A stretch of DNA of 8,005 nt, taken from assembly GCA_903914985.1 (NCBI GenBank), contig CAIWRE010000363.1:1-8005 (forward strand), written 5' to 3'. Within the stretch, counting starts at the first letter, position 1; each line of letters starts with the position of its first letter. The position numbers were made by a program, and so were the translations under genes. Below, piece by piece: positions 1 to 6,192 of the stretch. Below the pieces are notes generated by a model that ran no database searches, was not told the origin of the DNA, and worked only from the letters and a program-made list of their open reading frames with translations. This stretch comes from an uncultured beta proteobacterium (GTDB lineage: Bacteria; Pseudomonadota; Gammaproteobacteria; Burkholderiales; Burkholderiaceae_C).

Positions 1-829
1 CCTGCTCAATTCCTTTGTGGGTCTTGTAGAAGCCTTCAGCGGTGCGCTCACCGGTCAGGAAAGGCTTGTCGTTTTCGTCATAGTCGCTGGTCAGGAGGTC
101 AGCGGCTTCGGCGTCGGTACGGGCGATCACCAAGGTGGGCACGCCGCACACATCAGCGGCCATGCGGGCAGCGATGAGTTTTTGGCAGGCTTCTGCAGTG
201 GGAACCAGCACTTTGCCACCCATGTGACCGCACTTCTTGACCGAAGCCAATTGGTCTTCCCAGTGCACGCCTGCGGCACCCGCCTTGATCATGGCCTTCA
301 TCAGCTCGAAGGCGTTCAGCACACCGCCGAAACCGGCTTCTGCGTCAGCAACGATAGGCGCGAAGTTGTCGATATAGCCTTTGTCGCCGGCATCGATGCC
401 TTTGGAATGCTGAATTTCATCGGCGCGACGGAATGTGTTGTTGATGCGCTCCACGACGGTCGGCACCGAGTCCACGGGATACAGCGACTGGTCGGGGTAC
501 ATGGACGCGTAGGAGTTGTTGTCAGCGGCGACTTGCCAACCCGACAGATAAATCGCCTTGACGCCGGCCTTGACCTGCTGCATGGCTTGACCGCCGGTGA
601 GCGCGCCCAGGCAGTTGACGTAGGGCTCGGTGTTGACCAGGTTCCACAGCTTTTCGGCACCACGGCGGGCCAAAGTGTGTTCGATGGGGAAAGAACCACG
701 CAGACGCACCACGTCGGCTGCGGTGTACCCGCGCTTGATACCCTTCCAACGGGGGTTGGTAGCCCAGTCTTTTTCGAGGGCAGCAATTTGCTGTTCGCGG
801 CTTAGTTGTTCGTTCAGGGATTGAGGCAT
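1..829 (-). CDS. aceA: Isocitrate lyase, N-terminal 276 residues (3' end off the left edge)
   Basis: Isocitrate lyase cleaves isocitrate to glyoxylate and succinate in the cytoplasm. It is the first step of the glyoxylate shunt, needed for growth on acetate, fatty acids and other C2-yielding substrates. The visible 276 codons start MPQSLNEQL and contain the family hallmarks: the SGWQVAADNN segment near residues 96-105, the metal-binding ADAEAGFGG stretch at 161-169, the VHWEDQ segment at 188-193, and the catalytic-loop signature KKCGHMGGKVL at 198-208 with catalytic Cys200. Bacterial enzymes of this type are about 430 residues, so roughly 160 are missing beyond the edge. No stop or frameshift interrupts the visible part. 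The ATG at 829 is chosen because a TGGAG ribosome binding site lies 7 nt upstream and the N-terminus matches the family. It is separated from the upstream ligase gene by 327 bp holding its own promoter and twin palindromes, so it is probably an independently regulated unit. Confidence 0.96.
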   Translation of the reverse strand, partial: MPQSLNEQLSREQQIAALEKDWATNPRWKGIKRGYTAADVVRLRGSFPIEHTLARRGAEKLWNLVNTEPYVNCLGALTGGQAMQQVKAGVKAIYLSGWQVAADNNSYASMYPDQSLYPVDSVPTVVERINNTFRRADEIQHSKGIDAGDKGYIDNFAPIVADAEAGFGGVLNAFELMKAMIKAGAAGVHWEDQLASVKKCGHMGGKVLVPTAEACQKLIAARMAADVCGVPTLVIARTDAEAADLLTSDYDENDKPFLTGERTAEGFYKTHKGIEQ

Positions 830-836
830 GTGAACA

Positions 837-841
837 CTCCA
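837..841 (-). promoter_or_regulatory. Ribosome binding site of aceA
   Basis: The minus strand reads TGGAG, then a 7-nt spacer, then the ATG at 829. This supports the chosen aceA start. Confidence 0.7.
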
Positions 842-893
842 GAGTTGGTAAATCGGTTGCACCGCCTGCTATGCAAGTACGGTGCCTGGCTCT

Positions 894-923
894 ATTGTAA
901 GTCTTATATAAGACATATGTTCA
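894..923 (-). promoter_or_regulatory. Candidate sigma-70 promoter of aceA
   Basis: On the minus strand, TGAACA (923-918, four of six matches to TTGACA) is followed by an 18-nt spacer and TACAAT (899-894, five of six matches to TATAAT). This would start transcription near 887 and give a leader of about 58 nt before the aceA ATG. One palindrome (901-914) fills the spacer and the other (931-944) lies just upstream of the -35, an arrangement expected for repression by promoter occlusion. The hexamers were read by eye. The TATATA cores of the palindromes themselves are alternative -10 elements. Confidence 0.45.
901..914. promoter_or_regulatory. Perfect 14-bp palindrome, putative operator copy 1 (aceA-proximal)
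   Basis: GTCTTATATAAGAC is its own reverse complement over all 14 bases; the symmetry stops at the next base on each side. It lies between the candidate -35 and -10 of aceA. Dyads of this size and AT-rich centre fit a dimeric helix-turn-helix regulator such as a GntR- or MarR-family protein. The regulator cannot be named from the sequence. Confidence 0.7.
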
Positions 924-930
924 CTCTTGT

Positions 931-944
931 GTCTTATATAAGAC
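931..944. promoter_or_regulatory. Perfect 14-bp palindrome, putative operator copy 2 (aceA-distal)
   Basis: This is base-for-base the same 14-mer as the copy at 901-914. The centre-to-centre distance is 30 bp, close to three helical turns, so both sites would face the same side of the DNA and could bind two dimers cooperatively. It lies just upstream of the candidate aceA -35. The flanking bases of the two copies differ, so the identity is confined to the palindrome. Confidence 0.7.
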
Positions 945-960
945 TTAAATTTTTTCTATA

Positions 961-1024
961 AAAATCAATAGCTTAGGCACGCAATTCCATAATGCAGAAA
1001 GCAAAAAGCAAGCTATGAAATTGG
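961..1024. repeat. Possible degenerate intergenic inverted repeat
   Basis: ATAGCTT at 968-974 is mirrored by AAGCTAT at 1010-1016, with 35 bases between them. Extending the arms outward gives about 10 of 14 matching positions (961-974 against the reverse complement of 1010-1023). Comamonadaceae genomes, as I recall, carry many short intergenic repeats of the form AATAGCT...AGCTAT, and this could be a decayed copy. The arms are short and the match is weak, so chance is a real alternative. Confidence 0.25.
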
Positions 1025-1121
1025 GAAAGAAGTTTTTCCACAATGGATGAATTGACCGCCAAGGCCGTTTCGCACCGGAAGAAATGCCTGGCACCCGCGA
1101 TAAGCACCGCCGCGGTGCAGC

Positions 1122-1142
1122 AAAAATGAACGGCCGAAGCCG
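1122..1142 (-). terminator. Candidate intrinsic terminator of the ligase gene, UUCG tetraloop
   Basis: On the minus strand, CGGC-TTCG-GCCG (1142-1131) forms a short stem closed by the very stable C(UUCG)G tetraloop. It is followed by TTCATTTTT down to 1122. The hairpin begins 14 nt past the TAA at 1159-1157. The stem is only 4 bp and the T-run is interrupted, so efficiency is uncertain, but position and form fit a terminator that insulates aceA from the upstream gene. Confidence 0.5.
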
Positions 1143-1156
1143 GTAAACCGAGCGAC

Positions 1157-2488
1157 TTAAAAACCGTCGGCGTAGCGGTCCAATTCCCAAGCAGAGACGT
1201 GCTGCTGGTATTGATCCCACTCCTCGCGCTTGAGTCGTAGGAATTGCTCGCAAAAAGAATGTCCTAGCAAGCCGCGCAGCACTGCATCTTGTTCTAAAGC
1301 GCCCAACGCGTCAAAGAGGTCGCGCGGCAAACGCGCAGGCATGGGCGCGCCGCTGGCAAACCGCTCGTACAAATCCTCATCGCAAGGCTCTGGCGCCTGC
1401 AAGGCGCGGTCCACGCCATCCAAGCCCGCCAGCAAGGTAGCGGCAATTGCTGCATACACATTGCAAGAGGCGTCTGGCAAACGCCACTCCAGACGCCCTG
1501 CCACCGCACGCAGCAAACAGGTGCGGTTGTTATCGCCATAGGCTTTCCATACCGGCGACCAAGTCGTGCCCGATGCACTGTGGCTGAGCGCAAGGCGCTT
1601 GTAGCTATTCACCGTGGGGGCACAAAGCGCACTCAAAGCGTCCCCATGGTCCAACAAACCCGCCGCAAACTGATGGCCCAAGGCACTTAATCCGAGAGAT
1701 CCCGACGCGTCCGCAAACAAGGCCTTGCCCTGCGCGTCGGTGATACTCAGATGGAAATGCAAGCCGCTGCCCGGCGCGTGGGCCAGCGGCTTGGCCATGG
1801 CGCTGAAGACCAGGCCGTGCTTTTGCGCCACCGCATGCGCGGTGAGCTTGAACAACATGTAGCGGTCCGCTGCCACAAGTGCATCATCAAACTTGTAGTT
1901 GATTTCGTATTGGCCGCATGCGTCCTCATGGTCGATTTGTTGCAGCTCAAAGCCCAGCTCGGTGAGCGTTGACCGCATCTCCTCCAAAAACCCTTGGTTG
2001 CGCTGAATGGCCTTGAGGTCGTAAGACGGCTTGTCCAACTGATCGTGTGTGTCGCCCACCTTCCACGCGCCATCGGCCCCCTGGCGCAGCAAGAAGAACT
2101 CGGGCTCGATGCCAACCCACAGTGTCCAGCCCCGCGACTTGATGCGCTCAATCGCCGCCTGCAACAGTTGGCGGGAGCACGTATCTAATGGCTGACCACC
2201 GGCAAATCCATCGCCTACCGCATGGGCCACCCCGGGCATGAACGGAAGCGGCTGCAGACTTTGAACTTGAATACGGGCGTAGTACTCGCTACGCGCGCCA
2301 AAGCGGGGCAGGCCCGTTCCCCAGATGCTCGGCCCTGCGAACCCAGCGCCCTGCTCCACCCACTCCCGCAAATTCGTCAGCGGCACCAGCTTTCCCTTGG
2401 CCACCCCGTGAATGTCGCAGAACTGCACCAGCACGGAGTGAACTCCCTGGGACTGCAGGCGGGCAATGGTGTCTTGGTACTGACTCAT
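1157..2488 (-). CDS. Glutamine synthetase-family protein, probable gamma-glutamyl-amine ligase (GlnT/GmaS/PuuA-like)
   Basis: A 443-residue cytoplasmic ligase that would join the gamma-carboxyl of glutamate to an amine using ATP. An N-terminal beta-grasp domain (about 1-100; VQFCDIHGVAKGKLVP at 21-36) precedes the catalytic domain. The metal and substrate residues are present: Glu128/Glu130 in GIEPEFFLL, Glu188/Glu195 in DHEDACGQYE, His244/His246 in GSGLHFHLS, Arg322 in GDNNR, and Glu334/Arg336 in RLEWRLPD. A DLY tyrosine (Tyr374) aligns with the adenylylation region of GlnA. The two ammonium-site residues of classical GlnA are changed: the FDGSS aspartate is Ala51 (FAGPS) and the flap glutamate appears to be Trp310 (TWSPV). 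This argues for a larger amine substrate. Neighbouring GABA aminotransferase and polyamine importer point to putrescine or a similar amine; methylamine or ethanolamine remain possible. The ATG at 2488 gives MSQYQ; an in-frame TTG at 2494 would add two residues. Neither has a strong ribosome binding site, which suggests weak initiation or coupling to upstream translation. Confidence 0.88.
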   Translation of the reverse strand: MSQYQDTIARLQSQGVHSVLVQFCDIHGVAKGKLVPLTNLREWVEQGAGFAGPSIWGTGLPRFGARSEYYARIQVQSLQPLPFMPGVAHAVGDGFAGGQPLDTCSRQLLQAAIERIKSRGWTLWVGIEPEFFLLRQGADGAWKVGDTHDQLDKPSYDLKAIQRNQGFLEEMRSTLTELGFELQQIDHEDACGQYEINYKFDDALVAADRYMLFKLTAHAVAQKHGLVFSAMAKPLAHAPGSGLHFHLSITDAQGKALFADASGSLGLSALGHQFAAGLLDHGDALSALCAPTVNSYKRLALSHSASGTTWSPVWKAYGDNNRTCLLRAVAGRLEWRLPDASCNVYAAIAATLLAGLDGVDRALQAPEPCDEDLYERFASGAPMPARLPRDLFDALGALEQDAVLRGLLGHSFCEQFLRLKREEWDQYQQHVSAWELDRYADGF

Positions 2489-2520
2489 AGGCAACTCGGC
2501 GACCGCATGGGGTCGGCCGG

Positions 2521-2547
2521 AAAAAGAAACCGCGCGGATGTGCGGTC
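2521..2547 (-). terminator. Possible weak terminator between the aminotransferase and ligase genes
   Basis: On the minus strand, ACCGC (2546-2542) pairs with GCGGT (2533-2529) across an 8-nt loop, and TTTCTTTTT follows down to 2521. A G-T pair could add one step. It begins 13 nt after the aminotransferase stop and ends 32 nt before the ligase ATG. With a 5-bp stem it would at most reduce read-through, so partial co-transcription is likely. Confidence 0.35.
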
Positions 2548-2559
2548 GAGTGAATGAAT

Positions 2560-3864
2560 TTAGGCCAGCACTTGGTCCAGGATGCCCAATGCTTCGTTGA
2601 AGACTGAGTCCTCAATCGTCAAGGGGAACAAGAAACGCAGCACATTGCCGTAAACGCCGCAGGTCAACAGAATGAGCCCCTGCTGGAGCGCAGCCTGTTG
2701 CACCTTTTTGGCCAAATCCGCATCAGGCGCACCAGTTTCTCCATGGACCAAGTCGCAAGCCACCATGGCACCCAAAGCACGAACATCGCCGATACAGGTG
2801 TTTTTCGCCTTCGCCGCCAGCAGGCGGGTGTGCAAGCGCTCACCCAAAATGCGGGCACGCGCGCACAGGTTTTCCTCGACCATCACGTCCATCACGGCGT
2901 GCGCGGCCGCAACCGACAGCGGGTTGCCGGCATAAGTTCCACCCAAACCGCCGGGGTTTGGCGCGTCCATGATGGCGGTGCGACCTGACACCGCGGACAG
3001 CGTGGTGCCACCACCCATGCTTTTGGCCATGGTCATCAGGTCGGGCGACACACCGAAGTGCTCCATGGCAAACATCTTGCCCGTTCGGCCGTAGCCGGTT
3101 TGAACTTCGTCGGCAATCAACACGATACCGTGCTGGTCGCACAGAGCGCGCAGCCAGTGCACGGCTTCGGCCTGGATGGGATTGAATCCTCCTTCGCCTT
3201 GCACGGGTTCAAAAATGATCGCGGCCACGCGTGAGGGCTCAATGTCGCACTTGAACAGCTGTTCCATTGCCTTCTTGGTGTCTTGCAAGTCCGCGCAATG
3301 GCAAGGGAACGGCACGTGGTAAATCTCAGGTGCGAAAGGGCCGAAACCTGCTTTGTAAGGTTGGACTTTGCCGGTGAGCGCCACGGCAAACAGACTGCGC
3401 CCATGGAAGGCGCCGCCAAATGCGATGACGCCGCTGCGACCGGTGTAGGAGCGCGCAATCTTGACCGCGTTTTCCACCGCCTCTGCGCCTGTAGAAAAGA
3501 GCGCTGTTTTGGTGGGCCCATCGATAGGCACCATGGCGTTGATGCGTTCGGCCAAGGCGACGTACTCGGTGTAGGGCACCACCTGATAGCAACTGTGCGT
3601 AAAGCGCTGCAGTTGATCGGCAATCGCTGCTTGCACTTTGGGGTGCAAATGACCGGTATTGAGCACTGCAATGCCGCCCACGAAGTCAATAAAGCGGCGA
3701 CCCTCGATATCCCACAGCTCGGCGTTCTTGGCGCGGTCAATGAAGAAGTCGCCCATCACGCCCACGCCGCGGGGCGTGGCGGCCAAGCGACGGGCATGCC
3801 ACTCGGCATTGGTACCGGTCGCCGTCGCACTGGCAAGTGCCGAAGGTTTTAAAGAAGCATTCAT
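2560..3864 (-). CDS. gabT: 4-aminobutyrate aminotransferase (GabT/PuuE type)
   Basis: A 434-residue class III, fold-type I PLP aminotransferase that moves the amino group of GABA (or a related omega-amino acid) to 2-oxoglutarate, giving succinate semialdehyde and glutamate in the cytoplasm. Its sequence tracks E. coli GabT throughout: PRGVG at 31-35, FVGGIAVLNTGHLHPKV at 61-77, the cofactor phosphate loop STGAEAVENAVKIAR at 124-138, GAFHGR at 151-156, EPVQGEGGF at 219-227, IADEVQTGYGRTG at 250-262 with the PLP-ring aspartate Asp252, and the Schiff-base lysine Lys281 in MAKSMGGG. GGLGGTYAGNP at 305-315 contains the conserved threonine of this family. The N-terminus is about ten residues longer than in E. 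coli. The start is firm because AGGAG lies 8 nt upstream. It sits 71 nt before the gamma-glutamyl ligase and downstream of the porin terminator, so it probably opens its own transcription unit, although no clear promoter is visible. GabT and PuuE cannot be separated by sequence alone. Confidence 0.93.
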   Translation of the reverse strand: MNASLKPSALASATATGTNAEWHARRLAATPRGVGVMGDFFIDRAKNAELWDIEGRRFIDFVGGIAVLNTGHLHPKVQAAIADQLQRFTHSCYQVVPYTEYVALAERINAMVPIDGPTKTALFSTGAEAVENAVKIARSYTGRSGVIAFGGAFHGRSLFAVALTGKVQPYKAGFGPFAPEIYHVPFPCHCADLQDTKKAMEQLFKCDIEPSRVAAIIFEPVQGEGGFNPIQAEAVHWLRALCDQHGIVLIADEVQTGYGRTGKMFAMEHFGVSPDLMTMAKSMGGGTTLSAVSGRTAIMDAPNPGGLGGTYAGNPLSVAAAHAVMDVMVEENLCARARILGERLHTRLLAAKAKNTCIGDVRALGAMVACDLVHGETGAPDADLAKKVQQAALQQGLILLTCGVYGNVLRFLFPLTIEDSVFNEALGILDQVLA

Positions 3865-3872
3865 GTCAGTTT

Positions 3873-3877
3873 CTCCT
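3873..3877 (-). promoter_or_regulatory. Ribosome binding site of gabT
   Basis: AGGAG on the minus strand with an 8-nt spacer to the ATG at 3864. This is a strong site and fixes the start. Confidence 0.8.
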
Positions 3878-3920
3878 ATGGCGGAACTAAAAGTACAAAA
3901 TGTGCGGCGATGCCGCGCGC

Positions 3921-3956
3921 AAAAAGCGAACGGGGCCGCGTTGCTGCAGGCCCCGT
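3921..3956 (-). terminator. Intrinsic terminator of the porin gene
   Basis: On the minus strand an 8-bp perfect stem, ACGGGGCC (3956-3949) with GGCCCCGT (3937-3930), encloses an 11-nt loop and is followed by TCGCTTTTT down to 3921. It begins 30 nt past the porin stop. The GC-rich stem and nearby T-run make it the clearest terminator in the window. A second small hairpin, GCGGC-ATC-GCCGC (3916-3904) followed by ACATTTT, comes right after it and may act as a back-up. Confidence 0.65.
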
Positions 3957-3986
3957 CTCGACCGTTGGCTTTAAATCTCCGCCTCG

Positions 3987-5300
3987 TTAAAAAGACAAGA
4001 CCAGCGAGGTTGCAAAACCGGTCTTGCTCTTTTTGTAGGTACCGCTTTCCAGATCAAGAAAGTTATAGCCGCTGGACTGGTCCACGCGGTACTCGGTCTT
4101 CCACTGGGTATTGGCGTTGATCTGGTAGTTGGTTCCAAAGGTGAGACGTGTCAGGTTTGCGCCTGTTGTAGCCAGGCCATTGTCGTCCAACTCAATCGCG
4201 CCGCTACTATCGAGCCCTTCAGGCCCAAGCCCATATCCGCCACCGCCGGTGTTATCGACATAGGTACCACCACCGTTTTTGCGATTGCTGATGAAATCGG
4301 CGCGGGCCAACAGTTGCAGGCGGGGTACGACCCGGTAGCTCACCAAACCGGAGACGCCAGTCCATGCGGCATCCTCACCGTTGGCAGCCGCGTTGCGCTG
4401 CATACCCGAGCTGAGTTGTCCGTTGAATGCCCAGTCACCGTGGGTATAACCGCCGTCAATGGCCATGATGTCAAAGTTACGATTGACGGACCCGTGCGCC
4501 AGTGAGAGTCCCACGTAGGCAAACTCGTTGATAAACCAATCGCCCCGCGCCGCAAAACCGAGTGTTTTCACCGCCTGGTTGGAGACCGCCGGGTTCGTGC
4601 CATCGGCATCATTGCCCGAATCAATGTTGCCAACCACCCACTTCAAACCGTACCTCCCGTTGGCCAAGGTATGTGCCATACCGATGCCCGCATACGAGGT
4701 GGGGCCCGCCAGGTCAAACAATGCATTGTGCGAAATCAGCTGATTGCCAAGAAGCGGGCTTGCATTGGAAAACACAAATTCATAGCCCTGAAAGTCCGGA
4801 ATCAAACCGCCAATAATGCGGTTTTCTTTGTTCACTGGAATGGAGATGGAAGCCTCATGCACGATGGATGTTGTGTTTCCGGGCAGCAGGCGCAAGGTCC
4901 AGTCAATGCCCTCTCCATCCTGGGACTCTTTGGTGATTTGAATCATGCCCATTTCATCCAATCCGCTACCCGATGTGGCGCTGAAGTTGTGGCTTCGGCC
5001 CAGGTCGTCGTAGCTGAATGCCGCCTCGATCGTTCCATTGATTTTCAGGCCCTTGAAGCCCGATTTTTCCTGCTCGTCAGCGGCCAGTTCTTGCTTTTGT
5101 TCCAAGCGATTGACCTGCTGAACCAGCTCACTGCCGCCCGCTTGAGCACCCATGGCTTCGACCTTTTGGGTCAGCATCTGCAACTGCGCTTTCAAAGTTT
5201 CAATTTCTTTTTTCAAGTCGGCCGCAGACTGCGCGTTGGCACTCATCCATGGCAACGCACAGGCCATCGCCACTACCAAAATTTTTCGTTGAAAGCGCAT
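3987..5300 (-). CDS. Outer-membrane porin with N-terminal coiled coil
   Basis: A 437-residue protein with a clear Sec signal peptide: basic MRFQRK, a hydrophobic core, and likely cleavage after Ala23 (ANA|QS). A coiled-coil segment follows (about 26-50, heptad-like ADLKKEIETLKAQLQML; possibly again 57-78), then about 350 residues of alternating polar and hydrophobic strands with aromatic girdles, ending in phenylalanine (LVLSF). This is the usual layout of a trimeric Gram-negative porin, and the coiled coil resembles the periplasmic helices of ScrY-like porins. An acidic, glycine-rich stretch at 342-375 (NGGGTY, TGGGGYG, IELDDNG) looks like an extracellular or constriction loop. AAAGGAG 6 nt upstream of the ATG at 5300 supports the start. 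It lies 49 nt after potI without an intervening terminator, and its own terminator follows, so it is probably the last gene of the transporter operon. The substrate is inferred from context as a polyamine or related cation. The exact family is unassigned; a DUF3138-type family is one possibility from memory. Confidence 0.85.
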   Translation of the reverse strand: MRFQRKILVVAMACALPWMSANAQSAADLKKEIETLKAQLQMLTQKVEAMGAQAGGSELVQQVNRLEQKQELAADEQEKSGFKGLKINGTIEAAFSYDDLGRSHNFSATSGSGLDEMGMIQITKESQDGEGIDWTLRLLPGNTTSIVHEASISIPVNKENRIIGGLIPDFQGYEFVFSNASPLLGNQLISHNALFDLAGPTSYAGIGMAHTLANGRYGLKWVVGNIDSGNDADGTNPAVSNQAVKTLGFAARGDWFINEFAYVGLSLAHGSVNRNFDIMAIDGGYTHGDWAFNGQLSSGMQRNAAANGEDAAWTGVSGLVSYRVVPRLQLLARADFISNRKNGGGTYVDNTGGGGYGLGPEGLDSSGAIELDDNGLATTGANLTRLTFGTNYQINANTQWKTEYRVDQSSGYNFLDLESGTYKKSKTGFATSLVLSF

Positions 5301-5306
5301 TTCATA

Positions 5307-5313
5307 CTCCTTT
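5307..5313 (-). promoter_or_regulatory. Ribosome binding site of the porin gene
   Basis: AAAGGAG on the minus strand with a 6-nt spacer to the ATG at 5300. It is the strongest ribosome binding site in the window and suggests higher translation of the porin than of the transporter genes. Confidence 0.8.
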
Positions 5314-5349
5314 ATTGCAATCGAAATCTAGACACCAATACAAACCGAA

Positions 5350-6192
5350 CTAATCCGTTTTACGATAAGCCGCAGCCATCTCCAACGCCCGCTTTTTCTC
5401 AGCCCGCGACATGAACACGCTCGCGGCCAAAACACCGATGCTCACCACCACCACCGTCAGCGTGGCCACCGTGTTGACGCTAGGGCTCAAGCCCAGGCGG
5501 GCACGGCTGAAAATAGTAATCGGCATGGTGGTGGAGCCTGGTCCGTTCAGGAACGCAGAGATGACCACGTCATCCAGCGACAGCGTAAACGTCAGCAACC
5601 AGGCAGAGGCTATCGCCTGGGAAATCAGGGGCAGCGTGACCAGAAAAAAAACCTGCAGCGGTCTGGCACCCAAATCCTGGGCTGCCTCCTCCAGCGAGGG
5701 GCTCATCTCTTGCAAACGCGACAGCACCACCACCGTGGCATAGGCCATGCCGAGCAGCGTGTGCCCCAGCCAAATGGTAGAAAAACCGCGCTCCGGAAAA
5801 CCCAGCAACCGTTGCACGGACACGAGCATCAGCAGCAACGACAGTCCAATGATCACTTCCGGCATGACCAGTGGCGAATTCACCATTCCGGCAAACAGGG
5901 TACGACCGGGGAAACGCTTGAAACGGTGCAGCGTTAATGCTGCCAGCGTGCCCAGGACGACCGACGAGCATCCGGTGGAAAACGCAATGCGCAGCGAAAG
6001 CTTGAAGCCGTCAATAATTTCCCGATCGTCCATCAGTGCGGCATACCAGCGCAAGGAAAAACCGCCCCAATTCGTTACCATGGGACTGGCGTTGAAGCTG
6101 AACACAATCAGCGCCACAATGGGCAGGTAAAGAAACACAAACACCGCAGCCATCCATCCGTGCGATGTCAATCGTCCCGCTTTGGAGATCAT
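5350..6192 (-). CDS. potI: Polyamine ABC transporter permease, PotI/PotC type
   Basis: A 280-residue inner-membrane permease of the binding-protein-dependent transport family, one half of the channel of a polyamine importer. It has about six membrane segments (roughly 14-34, 66-88, 103-126, 140-160, 187-207, 240-260). The cytoplasmic EAA loop that docks on the ATPase is EEAAQDLGARPLQVFF at 168-183, and the LVMPEVIIGLSLLL (108-121) and FTLSLDDVVIS (202-212) stretches are typical of PotI/PotC. Overall similarity is closer to E. coli PotI of the putrescine system, as I recall that sequence, than to PotC. The ATG at 6192 overlaps the potH stop in an ATGA arrangement (6192-6189), pointing to translational coupling and equal amounts of the two permeases. 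There is no separate strong ribosome binding site. The C-terminus is basic (RAEKKRALEMAAAYRKTD), as in related permeases. Confidence 0.92.
   Translation of the reverse strand: MISKAGRLTSHGWMAAVFVFLYLPIVALIVFSFNASPMVTNWGGFSLRWYAALMDDREIIDGFKLSLRIAFSTGCSSVVLGTLAALTLHRFKRFPGRTLFAGMVNSPLVMPEVIIGLSLLLMLVSVQRLLGFPERGFSTIWLGHTLLGMAYATVVVLSRLQEMSPSLEEAAQDLGARPLQVFFLVTLPLISQAIASAWLLTFTLSLDDVVISAFLNGPGSTTMPITIFSRARLGLSPSVNTVATLTVVVVSIGVLAASVFMSRAEKKRALEMAAAYRKTD

Larger units (their letters stand above)
830..1156. other. Non-coding region between the ligase gene and aceA
   Basis: This 327-bp interval contains no convincing gene. From right to left it holds a UUCG-capped terminator-like hairpin for the ligase gene (1122-1142), a second hairpin without a T-run (1104-1118, 6-bp stem and 3-nt loop), a possible degenerate inverted repeat (961-1024), and the aceA promoter region with two identical palindromes (901-944). 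A 102-residue reading frame running from 1253 to 945 on the minus strand crosses from the ligase gene into this region, but it shows no recognisable protein and no ribosome binding site, so I treat it as non-coding. Confidence 0.7.

Noticed and set aside
17..805. Long plus-strand open frame of 262 codons opposite aceA
   Set aside because: It lies entirely antisense to a clear isocitrate lyase, resembles no known protein, and is the usual by-product of codon bias in GC-rich genes.
1104..1118. Hairpin GCACCG-CCG-CGGTGC considered as a terminator
   Set aside because: The stem is perfect but there is no T-run after it on either strand, apart from one very short stretch on the minus side. It was kept only as part of the intergenic description.
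945..1253. Minus-strand open frame of 102 codons overlapping the ligase 3' end and the intergenic region
   Set aside because: It starts inside the ligase gene in another frame and runs through the terminator hairpin. It has arginine-rich low-quality sequence, no ribosome binding site and no family resemblance.
3283..3852. Plus-strand open frame of 189 codons opposite gabT
   Set aside because: Antisense to conserved aminotransferase sequence, with no recognisable protein features.
4671..5414. Plus-strand open frame of 247 codons opposite the porin and the end of potI
   Set aside because: Antisense to a porin with clear signal peptide and ribosome binding site. The translation has no domain-like features and runs across two genes and their gap.
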